The notes beneath the pieces are model-generated. The model was not told the origin of the DNA, ran no database searches, and was given only the letters and a program-made list of their open reading frames with translations. DNA of 64,000 nucleotides from Streptomyces buecherae (GTDB taxonomy: Bacteria; Actinomycetota; Actinomycetes; Streptomycetales; Streptomycetaceae), in assembly GCF_014295035.1 (NCBI RefSeq), contig NZ_CP060404.1, forward strand, positions 5,744,501-5,808,500, in the 5' to 3' direction. Of this stretch, positions 55,822 to 64,000 are shown in pieces. Numbering within the stretch: the stretch's first letter is position 1; each line of letters opens with the position of its first letter. A program made the position numbers and the translations under genes.

Positions 55822-58239
55822 GTGAAAAGTCAACGGAGGGCGATGAGACCCATCGCCATCGCCACGGTCATCGGCGCACTCGGAGCCGGCGCGCTCTCGG
55901 TGGGCGTGGCCCAGGCCGACGACCGTAGCAGCGCCCCCGCCCCCGCGGCGGCGACGGAAGCGGCGAGCAACGACCCCGCCGCACCGCGCAAGCACGTCGA
56001 GCACGACCTGGCAGGCCCGTTCAGCGAGCAGCAGGAGGCGCAGCGCGAGGACGCGCTGCGCCAGGTCATTTCCGGGGAGGCCAAGGCCGAACGCCGTGGC
56101 GCGTCCCAGGTGGTCAAGCTCGACCGGGGCAAGTACGTCGAGTTGGGCCGGGAGAAGACCGACAAGATCTTCACGATCCTGGTCGAGTTCGGCGACAAGG
56201 TCGACAACGAGACCACGTACGACCCCGACGGCCCGGACGGTCCGCAGCCCCCAGTCAAGAAGTACGGCGGCGACCCCGGCCCCGCGCACAACCAGATAGC
56301 CAAGCCGGACCGTGCCAAGGACAACAGCACGGCCTGGAAGGCGGACTACAACCGCAAGCACTTCGAGGACCTGTACTTCTCGAAGGCGAAGAACAAGGAA
56401 TCGCTCAAGAAGTACTACGAGAAGCAGTCCTCGGGCCGCTACTCGGTCGAGGGCGAGGTCTCCGACTGGGTCAAGGTCGACTACAACGAGGCCCGCTACG
56501 GCTCCAACTACTGCGGCGACACCAACTGCTCCAACGCCTGGGACCTGATCCGCGACGGCGTGACCCGGTGGGCCGAGGACCAGAAGGCCGCCGGCCGCAC
56601 CGACGCGCAGATCAAGGCGGACCTGGCCAAGTACGACCAGTGGGACCGCTACGACTTCGACGGTGACGGCAACTTCAACGAGTCCGACGGTTACATCGAC
56701 CACTTCCAGATCGTCCACGCGGGCGAGGACGAGTCGGCCGGCGGCGGCGTGCAGGGCGAGGACGCGCTGTGGGCGCACCGCTGGTACGCGTACGGCACCG
56801 ACGCCGGCAAGACGGGCCCGGAGGGCAACAGGGCCGGCGGCGCGCAGATCGGCGGCACCGGCATCTGGGTCGGCGACTACACGATGCAGCCGGAGAACGG
56901 CGGACTCGGCGTCTTCGCCCACGAGTACGGCCACGACCTCGGCCTGCCGGACGAGTACGACACCACGAACCGGGCCGAGTCCTCGGTCGCCTTCTGGTCG
57001 TTGATGTCCACCGGCTCCTGGCTCGGCGAGGGCAAGGACACCATCGGTGACCTGCCCGGCGACATGAACGCCTGGGACAAGCTCCAGCTCGGCTGGCTCA
57101 ACTACGACCAGGCCAAGGCCGCCACGCGCTCCACGCACAAGCTGGGCGTGGCCGAGTACAACACCAAGGACAAGCAGGCGCTCCTGGTCGAGCTGCCCGC
57201 CAAGTCCAGCACCACCAAGATCGTGAAGCCCGCCGCCGGCACCAAGCAGTGGTGGAGCGGCATGGGCAACGACCTCAAGAACACCCTGGCCCGCCCGGTT
57301 GACCTGACCGGCAAGGCCAAGGCGTCCCTCGACCTCCAGGGTTGGTGGGACATCGAGGAGAACTACGACTACCTCTACGCGGAGGTCTCCACCGACGGCG
57401 GCGCCAACTGGACGCCCGTCGACGGCACGGCCGACGGCAAGCAGATCCCGCGCGACGGCGGCAACAAGCCGGCGCTGCACGGGATTTCGGGCGCGTACAA
57501 GAAGCTCTCGTACCCGCTGGACGCCTACGCGGGCCAGAAGATCGACGTGCGCTTCCGCTACCAGACCGACGGCGGCGCCGCGCAGAACGGCTTCGCGGCC
57601 GACGAGATCAGCGTGACGGCCGACGGCAAGCCGCTGTTCCAGGACGGCGCCGAGGGCGACGACAACGGCTGGACCAGCAAGGGCTTCTCGCGCATCGGCG
57701 AGTCCTTCACCAAGGACTACCCGCAGTACTACATCGCGGAGAACCGCCAGTACGTCAGCTACGACAAGACCCTCAAGGTCGGCCCGTACAACTACGGTTG
57801 GACCTCCACCCGGCCGGACTGGGTCGAGCACTACCCGTACCAGAACGGCCTGTTGATCTGGCTGTGGGACACCGCGACGCCCGACAACAACGTGAGCGCG
57901 CACCCGGGCTCGGGTCAGATCCTGCCGGTCGACGCGCACGCCAAGCCCGAGAAGTGGTCGGACGGCACCCTGATGCGCAACCGCTTCCAGGCGTACGACT
58001 CCACCTTCAGCCACTTCCGCACCGATGGCTACACCGTCCACAAGGACGGCAAGGCCACGCGGGTGCCGTCGAAGCGCGGCGTGTCCGTCTTCGACGACCG
58101 CAAGGGCACCTACTGGTACGACACCAACCCGACCGGTGGCGTTAAGGTTCCTGACACCAACACCCAGATCAGGATCCTGCACGAGGCGTGGGACGGGTCC
58201 ACGATGACCCTCCGCGTCGGTCCTTCCGGCCGGAAGTGA
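55822..58239 (+). CDS. Secreted M6 family metalloprotease (immune inhibitor A type)
   Basis: An 805-residue exported protease. Signal peptide IAIATVIGALGAGALSVGVAQA, a ~90-residue propeptide, then the M6 catalytic domain with the zinc motif HEYGHDLGLPDEYD near residue 367 and the downstream MSTGSW Met-turn-like segment. The C-terminal third is beta-rich, of the immune-inhibitor-A type (VDLTGKAKASLDLQGWWDIE, FAADEISVTADG). The GTG at 55822 with GGGAGG upstream is used; an ATG at 55843 is possible. S. coelicolor has, as I recall, a similar secreted protease close to hppD/ssgG. Confidence 0.92.
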   Translation: MKSQRRAMRPIAIATVIGALGAGALSVGVAQADDRSSAPAPAAATEAASNDPAAPRKHVEHDLAGPFSEQQEAQREDALRQVISGEAKAERRGASQVVKLDRGKYVELGREKTDKIFTILVEFGDKVDNETTYDPDGPDGPQPPVKKYGGDPGPAHNQIAKPDRAKDNSTAWKADYNRKHFEDLYFSKAKNKESLKKYYEKQSSGRYSVEGEVSDWVKVDYNEARYGSNYCGDTNCSNAWDLIRDGVTRWAEDQKAAGRTDAQIKADLAKYDQWDRYDFDGDGNFNESDGYIDHFQIVHAGEDESAGGGVQGEDALWAHRWYAYGTDAGKTGPEGNRAGGAQIGGTGIWVGDYTMQPENGGLGVFAHEYGHDLGLPDEYDTTNRAESSVAFWSLMSTGSWLGEGKDTIGDLPGDMNAWDKLQLGWLNYDQAKAATRSTHKLGVAEYNTKDKQALLVELPAKSSTTKIVKPAAGTKQWWSGMGNDLKNTLARPVDLTGKAKASLDLQGWWDIEENYDYLYAEVSTDGGANWTPVDGTADGKQIPRDGGNKPALHGISGAYKKLSYPLDAYAGQKIDVRFRYQTDGGAAQNGFAADEISVTADGKPLFQDGAEGDDNGWTSKGFSRIGESFTKDYPQYYIAENRQYVSYDKTLKVGPYNYGWTSTRPDWVEHYPYQNGLLIWLWDTATPDNNVSAHPGSGQILPVDAHAKPEKWSDGTLMRNRFQAYDSTFSHFRTDGYTVHKDGKATRVPSKRGVSVFDDRKGTYWYDTNPTGGVKVPDTNTQIRILHEAWDGSTMTLRVGPSGRK

Positions 58240-58261
58240 CATAGTCGCAGGTCACAGAGGT

Positions 58262-58294
58262 ATCGGCCGTCGCCCCTAGCGGGCGGCGGCCGAT
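58262..58294 (+). terminator. 14-bp stem-loop terminator of the protease gene
   Basis: Arms 58262-58275 and 58281-58294 pair with one G-T wobble around CTAGC, 22 bp after the protease stop. Confidence 0.75.
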
Positions 58295-58356
58295 TCGCGT
58301 TTAGATGCCCCTACGAGATTCTTGTTGACGCGACGTCTCAGGGGGCGATCGAGAGC

Positions 58357-58845
58357 ATGGCAGGCGGTGGATTCACCAAGCTTCCGGGGGGCGATGTGGT
58401 GGTGGCGGTTTCGCTGCCCAGCCCGTTCGGTCGGCCGATGGGCGCGGGCCCCGGCGGCACGCTGGGTCACGGTACGTACACGGCCGGCGGTGGCGGTTCC
58501 GGAGTGATCGGTGGGCCCACCGAGGCCGCTGCGGCGGCTGAGACAGAAAGCGCGTTCATTCGCACCGGGGCGCTCAGCGGCACCGCCGCCATGGGCCCGC
58601 GCATCCGCATCCTGGTGCACGCCGCGAACCGGCAGCGCGCCCTGACCCGGCTGCGCAACCTCGGCCTGCGCGCGGTCTACCTGCGGGGCAACGCGGAACC
58701 CCCGACCCCGGACGAGATCACGGCCGTGCTGCACCACCCCGACGGGCTGGTCTGGCGGGCCGCCCCCGACGACGACACCGAGTCCTGGCACCCGATCCGC
58801 GCACTGCTGCGCAGCACGCTGCGCTCACCCGCCGCATCCGCCTGA
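58357..58845 (+). CDS. Conserved hypothetical protein
   Basis: A 162-residue protein. The first ~75 residues are Gly-rich and flexible; residues ~80-160 (GPRIRILVHAANRQRALTRL, LRAVYLRGNAEPPTPDEI, VLHHPDGLVWRAAPDDDTESWHPI) look like a small alpha/beta domain. I believe orthologues are frequent in Streptomyces, but no function is known to me. ATG 58357. It stands alone between the protease terminator and convergent pncA. Confidence 0.7.
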   Translation: MAGGGFTKLPGGDVVVAVSLPSPFGRPMGAGPGGTLGHGTYTAGGGGSGVIGGPTEAAAAAETESAFIRTGALSGTAAMGPRIRILVHAANRQRALTRLRNLGLRAVYLRGNAEPPTPDEITAVLHHPDGLVWRAAPDDDTESWHPIRALLRSTLRSPAASA

Positions 58846-58860
58846 CCTGCGTCTTTGTCA

Positions 58861-58911
58861 GCGGGTACGCATGCGGGTGCGGGTGCGGGTGCGGGTACGC
58901 CTGCGGGTGCG
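58861..58911. repeat. Short tandem GCGGGT(G/A)C-type repeat
   Basis: About seven degenerate 6-8-bp units of GCGGGT between the hypothetical gene and pncA; probably the product of slippage. Confidence 0.6.
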
Positions 58912-58986
58912 AGGCGGCAGGCGCGGCGATGTGACCGGAGCCCGGGCCGGGTCCAAGCGGCGGCGGAGCGGGTCGGGCTGGGCGGG

Positions 58987-59580
58987 TCAGGCCGAGCGGA
59001 GCACCGGCGTGCCGGTCAGCCGCACCGAGGCCGCGCGCATCTCCTTCAGCGCCCGCTCCGTGGTGTGCTCGGCCACGCCCGCCGTCAGGTCGAGCAGCAC
59101 GTGCGTCTCGAAGCCGGCGCGGCGGGCGTCCAGGGCCGTGGCCCGTACGCAGTGGTCGGTGGCGATGCCGACCACGTCCACCTCGCTCACCTCGCGCTCC
59201 CGCAGCCAGCGCTCCAGCGGCGTGCCGTTCTCGTCGGCGCCCTCGAAGCCGCTGTAGGCCGCCGAGTAGGCGCCCTTGTCGAAGACCGTGTCCAGCGACC
59301 CGGCGGCGACGGCCGGCGCGAAGTTGGGGTGGAAGCCGCTGCCCTCGGTGCCCGCCAGGCAGTGCACCGGCCAGGAGTGCTCGTAGTCGGGGTGGTCGGA
59401 GAAGTGGTCGCCCGGGTCTATGTGGTAATCGCGGGTCGCCACGATGTGCCGGTAGCCGGGGGCGGCCTGACCGATCAGGTCCGTGATGGCGGCGGCGACG
59501 TCGGAACCGCCCTGGACGGCGAGGCTGCCGCCCTCGCAAAAGTCGTTCTGCACGTCGATGACGATCAGTGCCCGGTACAT
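58987..59580 (-). CDS. pncA: Nicotinamidase (cysteine hydrolase)
   Basis: A 197-residue isochorismatase-fold nicotinamidase converting nicotinamide to nicotinate. Catalytic Asp in ALIVIDVQNDFCEGG (Asp9), Lys in VFDKGAYSAAYSGFEG and the nucleophile Cys in GIATDHCVRATAL are all present; metal-binding Asp/His in DYHIDPGDHFSDHP. ATG 59580. It follows pncB on the same strand, 327 bp later, giving both steps of NAD salvage from nicotinamide in one neighbourhood. Confidence 0.95.
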   Translation of the reverse strand: MYRALIVIDVQNDFCEGGSLAVQGGSDVAAAITDLIGQAAPGYRHIVATRDYHIDPGDHFSDHPDYEHSWPVHCLAGTEGSGFHPNFAPAVAAGSLDTVFDKGAYSAAYSGFEGADENGTPLERWLREREVSEVDVVGIATDHCVRATALDARRAGFETHVLLDLTAGVAEHTTERALKEMRAASVRLTGTPVLRSA

Positions 59581-59907
59581 GGCGCGTGCCTTCCGGATGG
59601 GGACGAGGTAGGGATCGGTGTGCGCCCCGATCCGGTGTAACCGAGGGTAGACACCGAACGGGTCGCACGGGAGTACGTGTGCCGCGGACGGCGGGCGCGC
59701 CCCTGGTCTTCCCGGGCGCACCGCCCGTCACACGTGTGGGCGCCGACCACCCCCGTGACGAGTGAGGGTCCGCTGGCTGTCTGGCTGGTCCGCTGTCTGG
59801 CTGGTTGCCCGGCTGCCTGTCTGCCCGGCTGCCTGTCTGCCCGGCGGCCCGGCCAGCCGGCCGGGCCCGGCGACGGCTGGCGGCCCGCTCGGGCGTACTC
59901 GGCCCGC
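59581..59907. other. pncB-pncA gap of 327 bp with tandem duplications
   Basis: No gene. GGCTGCCTGTCTGCCC is duplicated exactly at 59811-59826 and 59827-59842; a related unit GCTGTCTGGCTGGT also occurs twice just upstream. The 59590-59700 part should contain the pncA leader. Confidence 0.55.
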
Positions 59908-61236
59908 TCAGGCGTACTCGGTCGGCAGCACCGGCTCGCCACGGGAGAGCTGGGTCGCCGACAGGGGCAGGCCGGCGCGGGCCGCGGTGTGCCGGTCGCG
60001 GGCCGCGTCGAGCGGCTCGCGGGCGACGACCTCGCCGGCGCGTACCAGCTCCACCTGGAGCTGCCGGTCCGCCAGCTCCGGCGGCACCGGGCCGGAGCCC
60101 ACGACCTCCGCCTCGGCCACGCCCTCCGCGTCCAGGCGGCGGGCGGCCCACTTGCGCCCGCCGATGGAGGTCTTGCCGCCCATGGACTTCTTCGCGACCG
60201 GGACCAGCGGCGCCGCGGGGTCGTCGGAGGCGGCCCGGGCGACCAGCTTGTAGACCATCGAGCAGGTCGGGTGGCCGCTGCCGGTGACCAACTGGGTGCC
60301 GACCCCGTACGCGTCCACCGGGGCCGCGGCCAGCGAGGCGATGGCGTACTCGTCCAGGTCGCTGGTCACCACGATCTTGGTCTGGTGAGCGCCGAGGTCG
60401 TCGAGTTGCTGGCGCACCCGGTGGGCCAGCAGGAGCAGGTCCCCGGAGTCGATGCGCACGGCGCCCAGCTCCGGGCCGGCGATCTCGACGGCGGTGCGCA
60501 CCGCCTCGGCCACGTCGTAGGTGTCCACCAGCAACGTGGTGCCGCTGCCGAGCGCGGCGACCTGCGCGGTGAACGCGTCCCGTTCGCTGTCGTGCAGCAG
60601 CGTGAAGGCGTGCGCGCTGGTGCCCACGGTCGGGATGTTGTAGCGGAAGCCGGCGGCCAGGTCGGAGGTGGTCGCGAAGCCGCCGACGTAGGCGGCCCGG
60701 GCCGCGGCGACGGCCCCCAGCTCGTGGGTGCGGCGGGCGCCCATCTCGATCAGCGGGCGGCCACCGGCCGCGACGGCCATCCGGGACGCGGCGGCGGCGA
60801 CGGCCGAGTCGTGGTTGAGGATGGACAGGATCACCGTCTCAAGCAGCACGGCCTCGCCGAAGGTGCCCTCGACGCGCATCAGGGGCGAGCCGGGGAAGTA
60901 GACCTCGCCCTCGGGGTAGCCATGGATGTCGCCGGAGAAGCGGTAGTCGGCCAGCCAGTTCAGCGTGGTCTCGTCCACGATCCGCTGGTCGGAGAGGAAG
61001 CCGAGGATGCCGCTGTCGAAGCGGAAGTTCGCCACGGCGTCCAGGACGCGCCCGGTGCCCGCGAGCACGCCGTAGCGCCGGCCCTCGGGCAGCCGCCGGG
61101 TGAAGACCTCGAAGACCGAACGGCGCCCCGCGGTGCCGCCCCGCAGCGCCGCCTGCAACATGGTGAACTCGTACCGGTCGGTGAAGAGCGCGGTGGAGGG
61201 CACGTCGACCGGCAGCCCAAGGTCCGCGGTGTTCAT
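59908..61236 (-). CDS. pncB: Nicotinate phosphoribosyltransferase
   Basis: A 442-residue enzyme making nicotinate mononucleotide from nicotinate and PRPP. ALFTDRYEFTMLQAAL near the start, GARRTHE, SAHAFTLLHDSERDAF (catalytic-site His) and GAVRIDSGDLLLLA follow in the order of the family. ATG 61236 gives the usual start NTADLGLPVDVPS; an in-frame ATG at 61290 is followed by a repetitive leader and is less likely. It is divergent from clpS and upstream of pncA. Confidence 0.95.
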   Translation of the reverse strand: MNTADLGLPVDVPSTALFTDRYEFTMLQAALRGGTAGRRSVFEVFTRRLPEGRRYGVLAGTGRVLDAVANFRFDSGILGFLSDQRIVDETTLNWLADYRFSGDIHGYPEGEVYFPGSPLMRVEGTFGEAVLLETVILSILNHDSAVAAAASRMAVAAGGRPLIEMGARRTHELGAVAAARAAYVGGFATTSDLAAGFRYNIPTVGTSAHAFTLLHDSERDAFTAQVAALGSGTTLLVDTYDVAEAVRTAVEIAGPELGAVRIDSGDLLLLAHRVRQQLDDLGAHQTKIVVTSDLDEYAIASLAAAPVDAYGVGTQLVTGSGHPTCSMVYKLVARAASDDPAAPLVPVAKKSMGGKTSIGGRKWAARRLDAEGVAEAEVVGSGPVPPELADRQLQVELVRAGEVVAREPLDAARDRHTAARAGLPLSATQLSRGEPVLPTEYA

Positions 61237-61430
61237 CGCGTTCCCGCCGGCCGCGGTGTGCGCGGTGGTCGGGGCGTTCTTGGCGTTCATGGCGTTCCCA
61301 GCGGTCACGGCGGGGTGGACCCCGCGTCTCGGGTGAAGCGGTTGGGGGGATGCTACCTCCATTATTCGTCAGAGTGACGATTTCTAGGGCCGTTTGTGCG
61401 CCAGGCCACGCCGGGTGGCAGCATGGACGG

Positions 61431-61787
61431 GTGAGCGCCCATCCCTGTCCACCCGCTGTCGCACGCACCGTGCCGCATCCGCTGCTCAGCGTGGCCCCCA
61501 CCGAGATCGAGCGGCCCGACGCGAGCGAGGCGCCCGTCGAGGTGCCCGAACCGGACGTGCCCTGGGTGACCGTGGTCCACAACGACCCGGTGAACCTCAT
61601 GAGTTACGTGACGTACGTCTTCCAGAGTTACTTCGGCTATCCCAAGGACAAGGCACACCGGTTGATGATGGACGTCCACCACAAGGGCCGCGCGATCGTC
61701 TCCAGCGGGAGCCGCGAGGAGATGGAACGCGACGTGCAGGCCATGCACGGCTACGGCCTGTGGGCGACCCTCCAGCAGGACCGCTGA
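61431..61787 (+). CDS. clpS: ATP-dependent Clp protease adaptor ClpS
   Basis: A 118-residue ClpS. The core VTVVHNDPVNLMSYVTYVF and KDKAHRLMMDVHHKGRAIV shows the residues that hold N-degron side chains (HND, and the Met/His-Lys ring). ClpS delivers N-end-rule substrates to ClpAP/ClpCP. The GTG at 61431 is used; a GTG at 61491 (start VAPTEIERPD) is also possible, since the first 20 residues are not conserved-looking. It overlaps DUF2017 by one base. Confidence 0.93.
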   Translation: MSAHPCPPAVARTVPHPLLSVAPTEIERPDASEAPVEVPEPDVPWVTVVHNDPVNLMSYVTYVFQSYFGYPKDKAHRLMMDVHHKGRAIVSSGSREEMERDVQAMHGYGLWATLQQDR

Positions 61788-62368
61788 TGGCCGGGCACTT
61801 CGAGGCGCTGCCCGGCGGCGGCGCCGCCGTCGCGCTGGACGAGGTGGAGATCTCCATCCTGCGCAGCCTCGCCGTCCAACTCCTCGAACTGATCGGGCCC
61901 GGCGAGGCGGCGGCGGACGACGACCCGCTGGCCGCGCTCTTCACCGACGGCCCGAGCAGCCCGCCGTCCGACCCGGCGCTCGCCCGGCTCTTCCCCGACG
62001 CGTACGGCGGCCCCGGGGCGGCCGACGACGAGCGAACGCGGGCCGCCGCGGCCGAGTTCCGCCGCTTCACGGAGAACGACCTGCGGGCGCGCAAGCGGGA
62101 CGACGCGCTGGCGATGGTCCGCAGCCTGGACGCGCTGGGCTCCGGCGGCGCGGTGCTCGAACTGGGCCCGGACTCCTCCCGGCAGTGGCTCGGCGCCCTC
62201 AACGACCTGCGGCTCGCCATCGGGGCCCGGCTCGAGGTCTCCGACGACGACGAGGAAGCCAGCGAGCTGTACACCCTGCCCGACTCCGACCCCCGCAAGC
62301 CCATGGTGATGGCCTACCTGTGGCTGGGCGGAATGCAGGAGTCCCTCATCGAAACGCTGATGCCGTAG
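61787..62368 (+). CDS. DUF2017 family protein
   Basis: A 193-residue acidic protein of the DUF2017 family, regularly found directly after clpS in actinobacteria. Segments: LDEVEISILRSLAVQLLELI, FRRFTENDLRARKRDDALAM and a C-terminal VMAYLWLGGMQESLIETL. Overlap with clpS (TGATG) implies coupled translation and a link to N-end-rule degradation; function unknown. Confidence 0.9.
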   Translation: MAGHFEALPGGGAAVALDEVEISILRSLAVQLLELIGPGEAAADDDPLAALFTDGPSSPPSDPALARLFPDAYGGPGAADDERTRAAAAEFRRFTENDLRARKRDDALAMVRSLDALGSGGAVLELGPDSSRQWLGALNDLRLAIGARLEVSDDDEEASELYTLPDSDPRKPMVMAYLWLGGMQESLIETLMP

Positions 62369-62813
62369 TCGACGGACGCGCCCGAGGGGCATCCCCCACC
62401 GCGTAGGCCGCCGTCCGTGGGCCGCCGCACGCCGTCCGGTCCTCGGGCGCCACGCCCGTGGCCCGCGGTGCGTACGTTCGGCGCGCCCCGGCTTCCGGGG
62501 CGGGGTGTGGTGGCGGTGTGACGGTGGCGTGACGTGCGACCCAACCGTGGGCGCGGGGTGGCGCACCGGTGATGATGGTGCGGCGGCGCGTGTACGACGG
62601 GGGTGTCGCGGGGGCCGACCAGAGCGCCCGCCGGGGCTCCCGGCCACCGGCTCGCGCCGTCGGCGCTCGCGGTGGCGTACGGTCTGAGCTGGGACGCGGC
62701 CCGCGACGAGGCTGGCGGTGGGTCGGTCGGAGCGCGGCCGGGCGGTCGCCGAAGCGCACCGGAGGCGAACCCTCCGGCGGGCGGCGCGACGTCCGCGAGG
62801 CGGCTGGCCGGTC

Positions 62814-62901
62814 GCCGGAAGCAGGACTTCCGGGCGCTGGAACGAGGGCCTCCGGCCGCTGGAGGCGAGGCTTCCGGCCGTGGGAGGCGGGGCTTCCGGT
62901 C
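62814..62901. repeat. Four imperfect 22-bp tandem repeats
   Basis: Units at 62814, 62836, 62858 and 62880 share the core GGAGGCGAGGCTTCCGG-like sequence; each is itself partly self-complementary (CCGGAAG...CTTCCGG). Non-coding. Confidence 0.7.
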
Positions 62902-63249
62902 ACCGGGCGGCGCGCGGGACCGCTGTCCGGGTGATCTTGGTTCCTCGAACGGCCTCGCGGTGGGAGCGGCGGAGCGGTCGCCATATCCGGATAGATCGCG
63001 ACTTGTGGTTCGCTCAACGAAGGCTCAAATCCGCATAACGATCCCATCACCGCGCTGGTGGTTATCGAACACTGATCCGTGGTTTGTCCTATTTTTTTCG
63101 TGACCTGCGTCGCGTTCGTCTCTACTGATCTCAGGTCGGCTCGTGGTAAATCTTCACGACCTGCCGTCCGCGACGCCACCCATGTCGCGGCGGGAGCGCT
63201 GTGCCGACCGATCGTCGGCGTGCAGGACTCCATCCGGGGGGATCGGGAC

Positions 63250-63272
63250 CCGATCCGGACAATCCGGATCGG
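63250..63272. promoter_or_regulatory. Inverted repeat just before the permease gene
   Basis: CCGATCCGGA-CAA-TCCGGATCGG: perfect 10-bp arms with a 3-nt loop ending 22 bp before the ATG. It could be an operator or a 5' UTR hairpin controlling translation. Confidence 0.5.
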
Positions 63273-63294
63273 TATGGAGAAAGGCGCACCACTT

Positions 63295-64000
63295 ATGACC
63301 TCAGCGCAGGTCGACACGCGGAACGACGACGGCAGCGAGGCCACAGGGGTCGCGACCGACGAGGGCTACCAGCGAGGACTGGGAGCCCGACAGATTCAGA
63401 TGATCGCCATCGGTGGCGCCATTGGCACGGGGCTCTTCCTCGGTGCCGGAAAGGCGATCACCAAGGCTGGCCCCAGCCTCATCCTCGCCTATGCCGTCGC
63501 TGGTCTTGTCATCTTCTTCATCATGCGGGCGCTGGGCGAGTTGCTCATGTATCGCCCCGTTTCCGGCAGCTTCTCTGAGTACGCCCGGGAGTTCCTGGGC
63601 CCCTTCTTCGGCTTTGTGACCGGCTGGACCTACTGGCTCTTCTGGGTCGTCACCGGCATCACGGAAGTCACCGCCGCGGCCAAATACATGCAGTACTGGT
63701 GGAGTGACATTCCGCAATGGGTGTCCGCACTGATCTTCACGGTCATTCTCTTCGGCGCCAACCTCATCTCGGTGAAACTCTTCGGCGAGCTTGAGTTCTG
63801 GTTCTCCATGATCAAGGTCACCGCCATTCTCGGCATGATCCTGATCGGCCTCGGCGTGATCACCATCGGCTTCTCCGACGCCGGCGACACGGCCTCCTTC
63901 ACCCACCTGTGGGACGACGGCGGCTTCTTCCCCAAGGGCATCGACGGCACGCTGATGACCCTGCAGATCGTGATGTTCGCCTTCCTCGCCGTCGAACTCG
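63295..64000 (+). CDS. APC family amino-acid permease, 5' part
   Basis: The first 235 residues of an amino-acid permease cut by the window edge. YQRGLGARQIQMIAIGGAIG then GTGLFLGAGKAITKAGPSL is the first membrane region of the AAT/GabP-like APC subgroup; at least six further hydrophobic segments follow and GELLMYRPVSGSFSEYA is the TM3 signature. GAGAAAGG precedes the ATG at 63295. The end of the gene is outside the window. Codon use is somewhat less GC-extreme than neighbours. Confidence 0.9.
   Translation, partial: MTSAQVDTRNDDGSEATGVATDEGYQRGLGARQIQMIAIGGAIGTGLFLGAGKAITKAGPSLILAYAVAGLVIFFIMRALGELLMYRPVSGSFSEYAREFLGPFFGFVTGWTYWLFWVVTGITEVTAAAKYMQYWWSDIPQWVSALIFTVILFGANLISVKLFGELEFWFSMIKVTAILGMILIGLGVITIGFSDAGDTASFTHLWDDGGFFPKGIDGTLMTLQIVMFAFLAVEL

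Larger units (their letters stand above)
62369..63294. other. Intergenic stretch of ~930 bp upstream of the amino-acid permease
   Basis: No gene seen. 62369-62910 is GC-rich and holds four 22-bp tandem units (62814-62901). 62990-63130 is strongly AT-enriched and includes a seven-T run near 63092, fitting a promoter region. 63250-63272 carries an inverted repeat before the start codon. Confidence 0.55.

Noticed and set aside
58861..58911. Possible CRISPR-like or regulatory repeat
   Set aside because: Units are 6-8 bp, contiguous and without spacers; simple slippage repeat.

Overview
The window is very GC-rich chromosomal DNA of a Streptomyces-type actinomycete. The evidence is pervasive GTG/TTG starts, GC-rich stem-loop terminators without long T-runs, an SsgA-like sporulation protein, rodlin-like small secreted proteins, an MbtH/NRPS pair and several gene families typical of Streptomyces (DUF3039, DUF2017 after clpS, proline/glycine-rich RDD proteins). 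It reads as core-to-accessory chromosome. I see no phage, insertion sequence, CRISPR array or rRNA. One tRNA (Cys, GCA) is present.

Layout. 1-4.6 kb: end of a YqgE/AlgH gene, a VOC protein convergent to a LysR regulator that is divergent from an MFS exporter, a DUF3039 protein and a conserved hypothetical. 5.1-8.6 kb: a lipoprotein-dependent sugar ABC transporter (binding protein plus two permeases) with a DasR-like site upstream; the first permease has a one-base frameshift near its N-terminus. 9.2-17.1 kb: a three-gene xanthine-dehydrogenase-like operon (FAD, 2Fe-2S, molybdopterin subunits). Its 2Fe-2S subunit carries a low-complexity extension of about 1,200 residues and its large subunit lacks the usual catalytic glutamate. 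17.2-18.7 kb: a DUF2867 gene divergent from a TetR regulator. 18.7-23.2 kb: MbtH plus a single-module NRPS (C-A-PCP-TE) whose specificity residues match serine, organised like EntF.

23.6-27.4 kb, visibly lower in GC: a minus-strand group of a small protein, DUF6879, an XRE/DUF5753 regulator, a 45-codon peptide gene with an ideal ribosome binding site, a PIMT-like methyltransferase overlapping it by 4 bp, and a GNAT acetyltransferase. The peptide-methyltransferase pair is the best candidate for an undescribed system: a minimal RiPP cluster of the aspartimide/isoaspartate type.

27.8-33 kb: DUF1330, tRNA-Cys, an alpha/beta-hydrolase, and a sulfur module (LysR, cysteine dioxygenase, YeiH-type exporter). 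33-40.5 kb: an MFS transporter, an RHH/Fic-Doc toxin-antitoxin pair with a perfect palindromic operator, an SF2 helicase, an IclR regulator, a YlbL/Lon-type protease, and an ArsR regulator with a small partner. 40.7-46.4 kb: a glycine-betaine-type ABC operon behind an AsnC regulator, which is divergent from hppD (tyrosine catabolism). 46.6-58.9 kb: two small secreted rodlin-like proteins, a FAD-linked oxidase, a VOC protein, the SALP ssgG, three consecutive RDD membrane proteins (the first frameshifted), small hypotheticals and a secreted M6 metalloprotease. 59-64 kb: NAD salvage (pncB, pncA) divergent from clpS-DUF2017, a repeat-bearing gap, and the start of an APC amino-acid permease cut by the right edge.

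Limits: all homology is from memory and motif reading. No database search, hidden Markov model or codon statistic was run.
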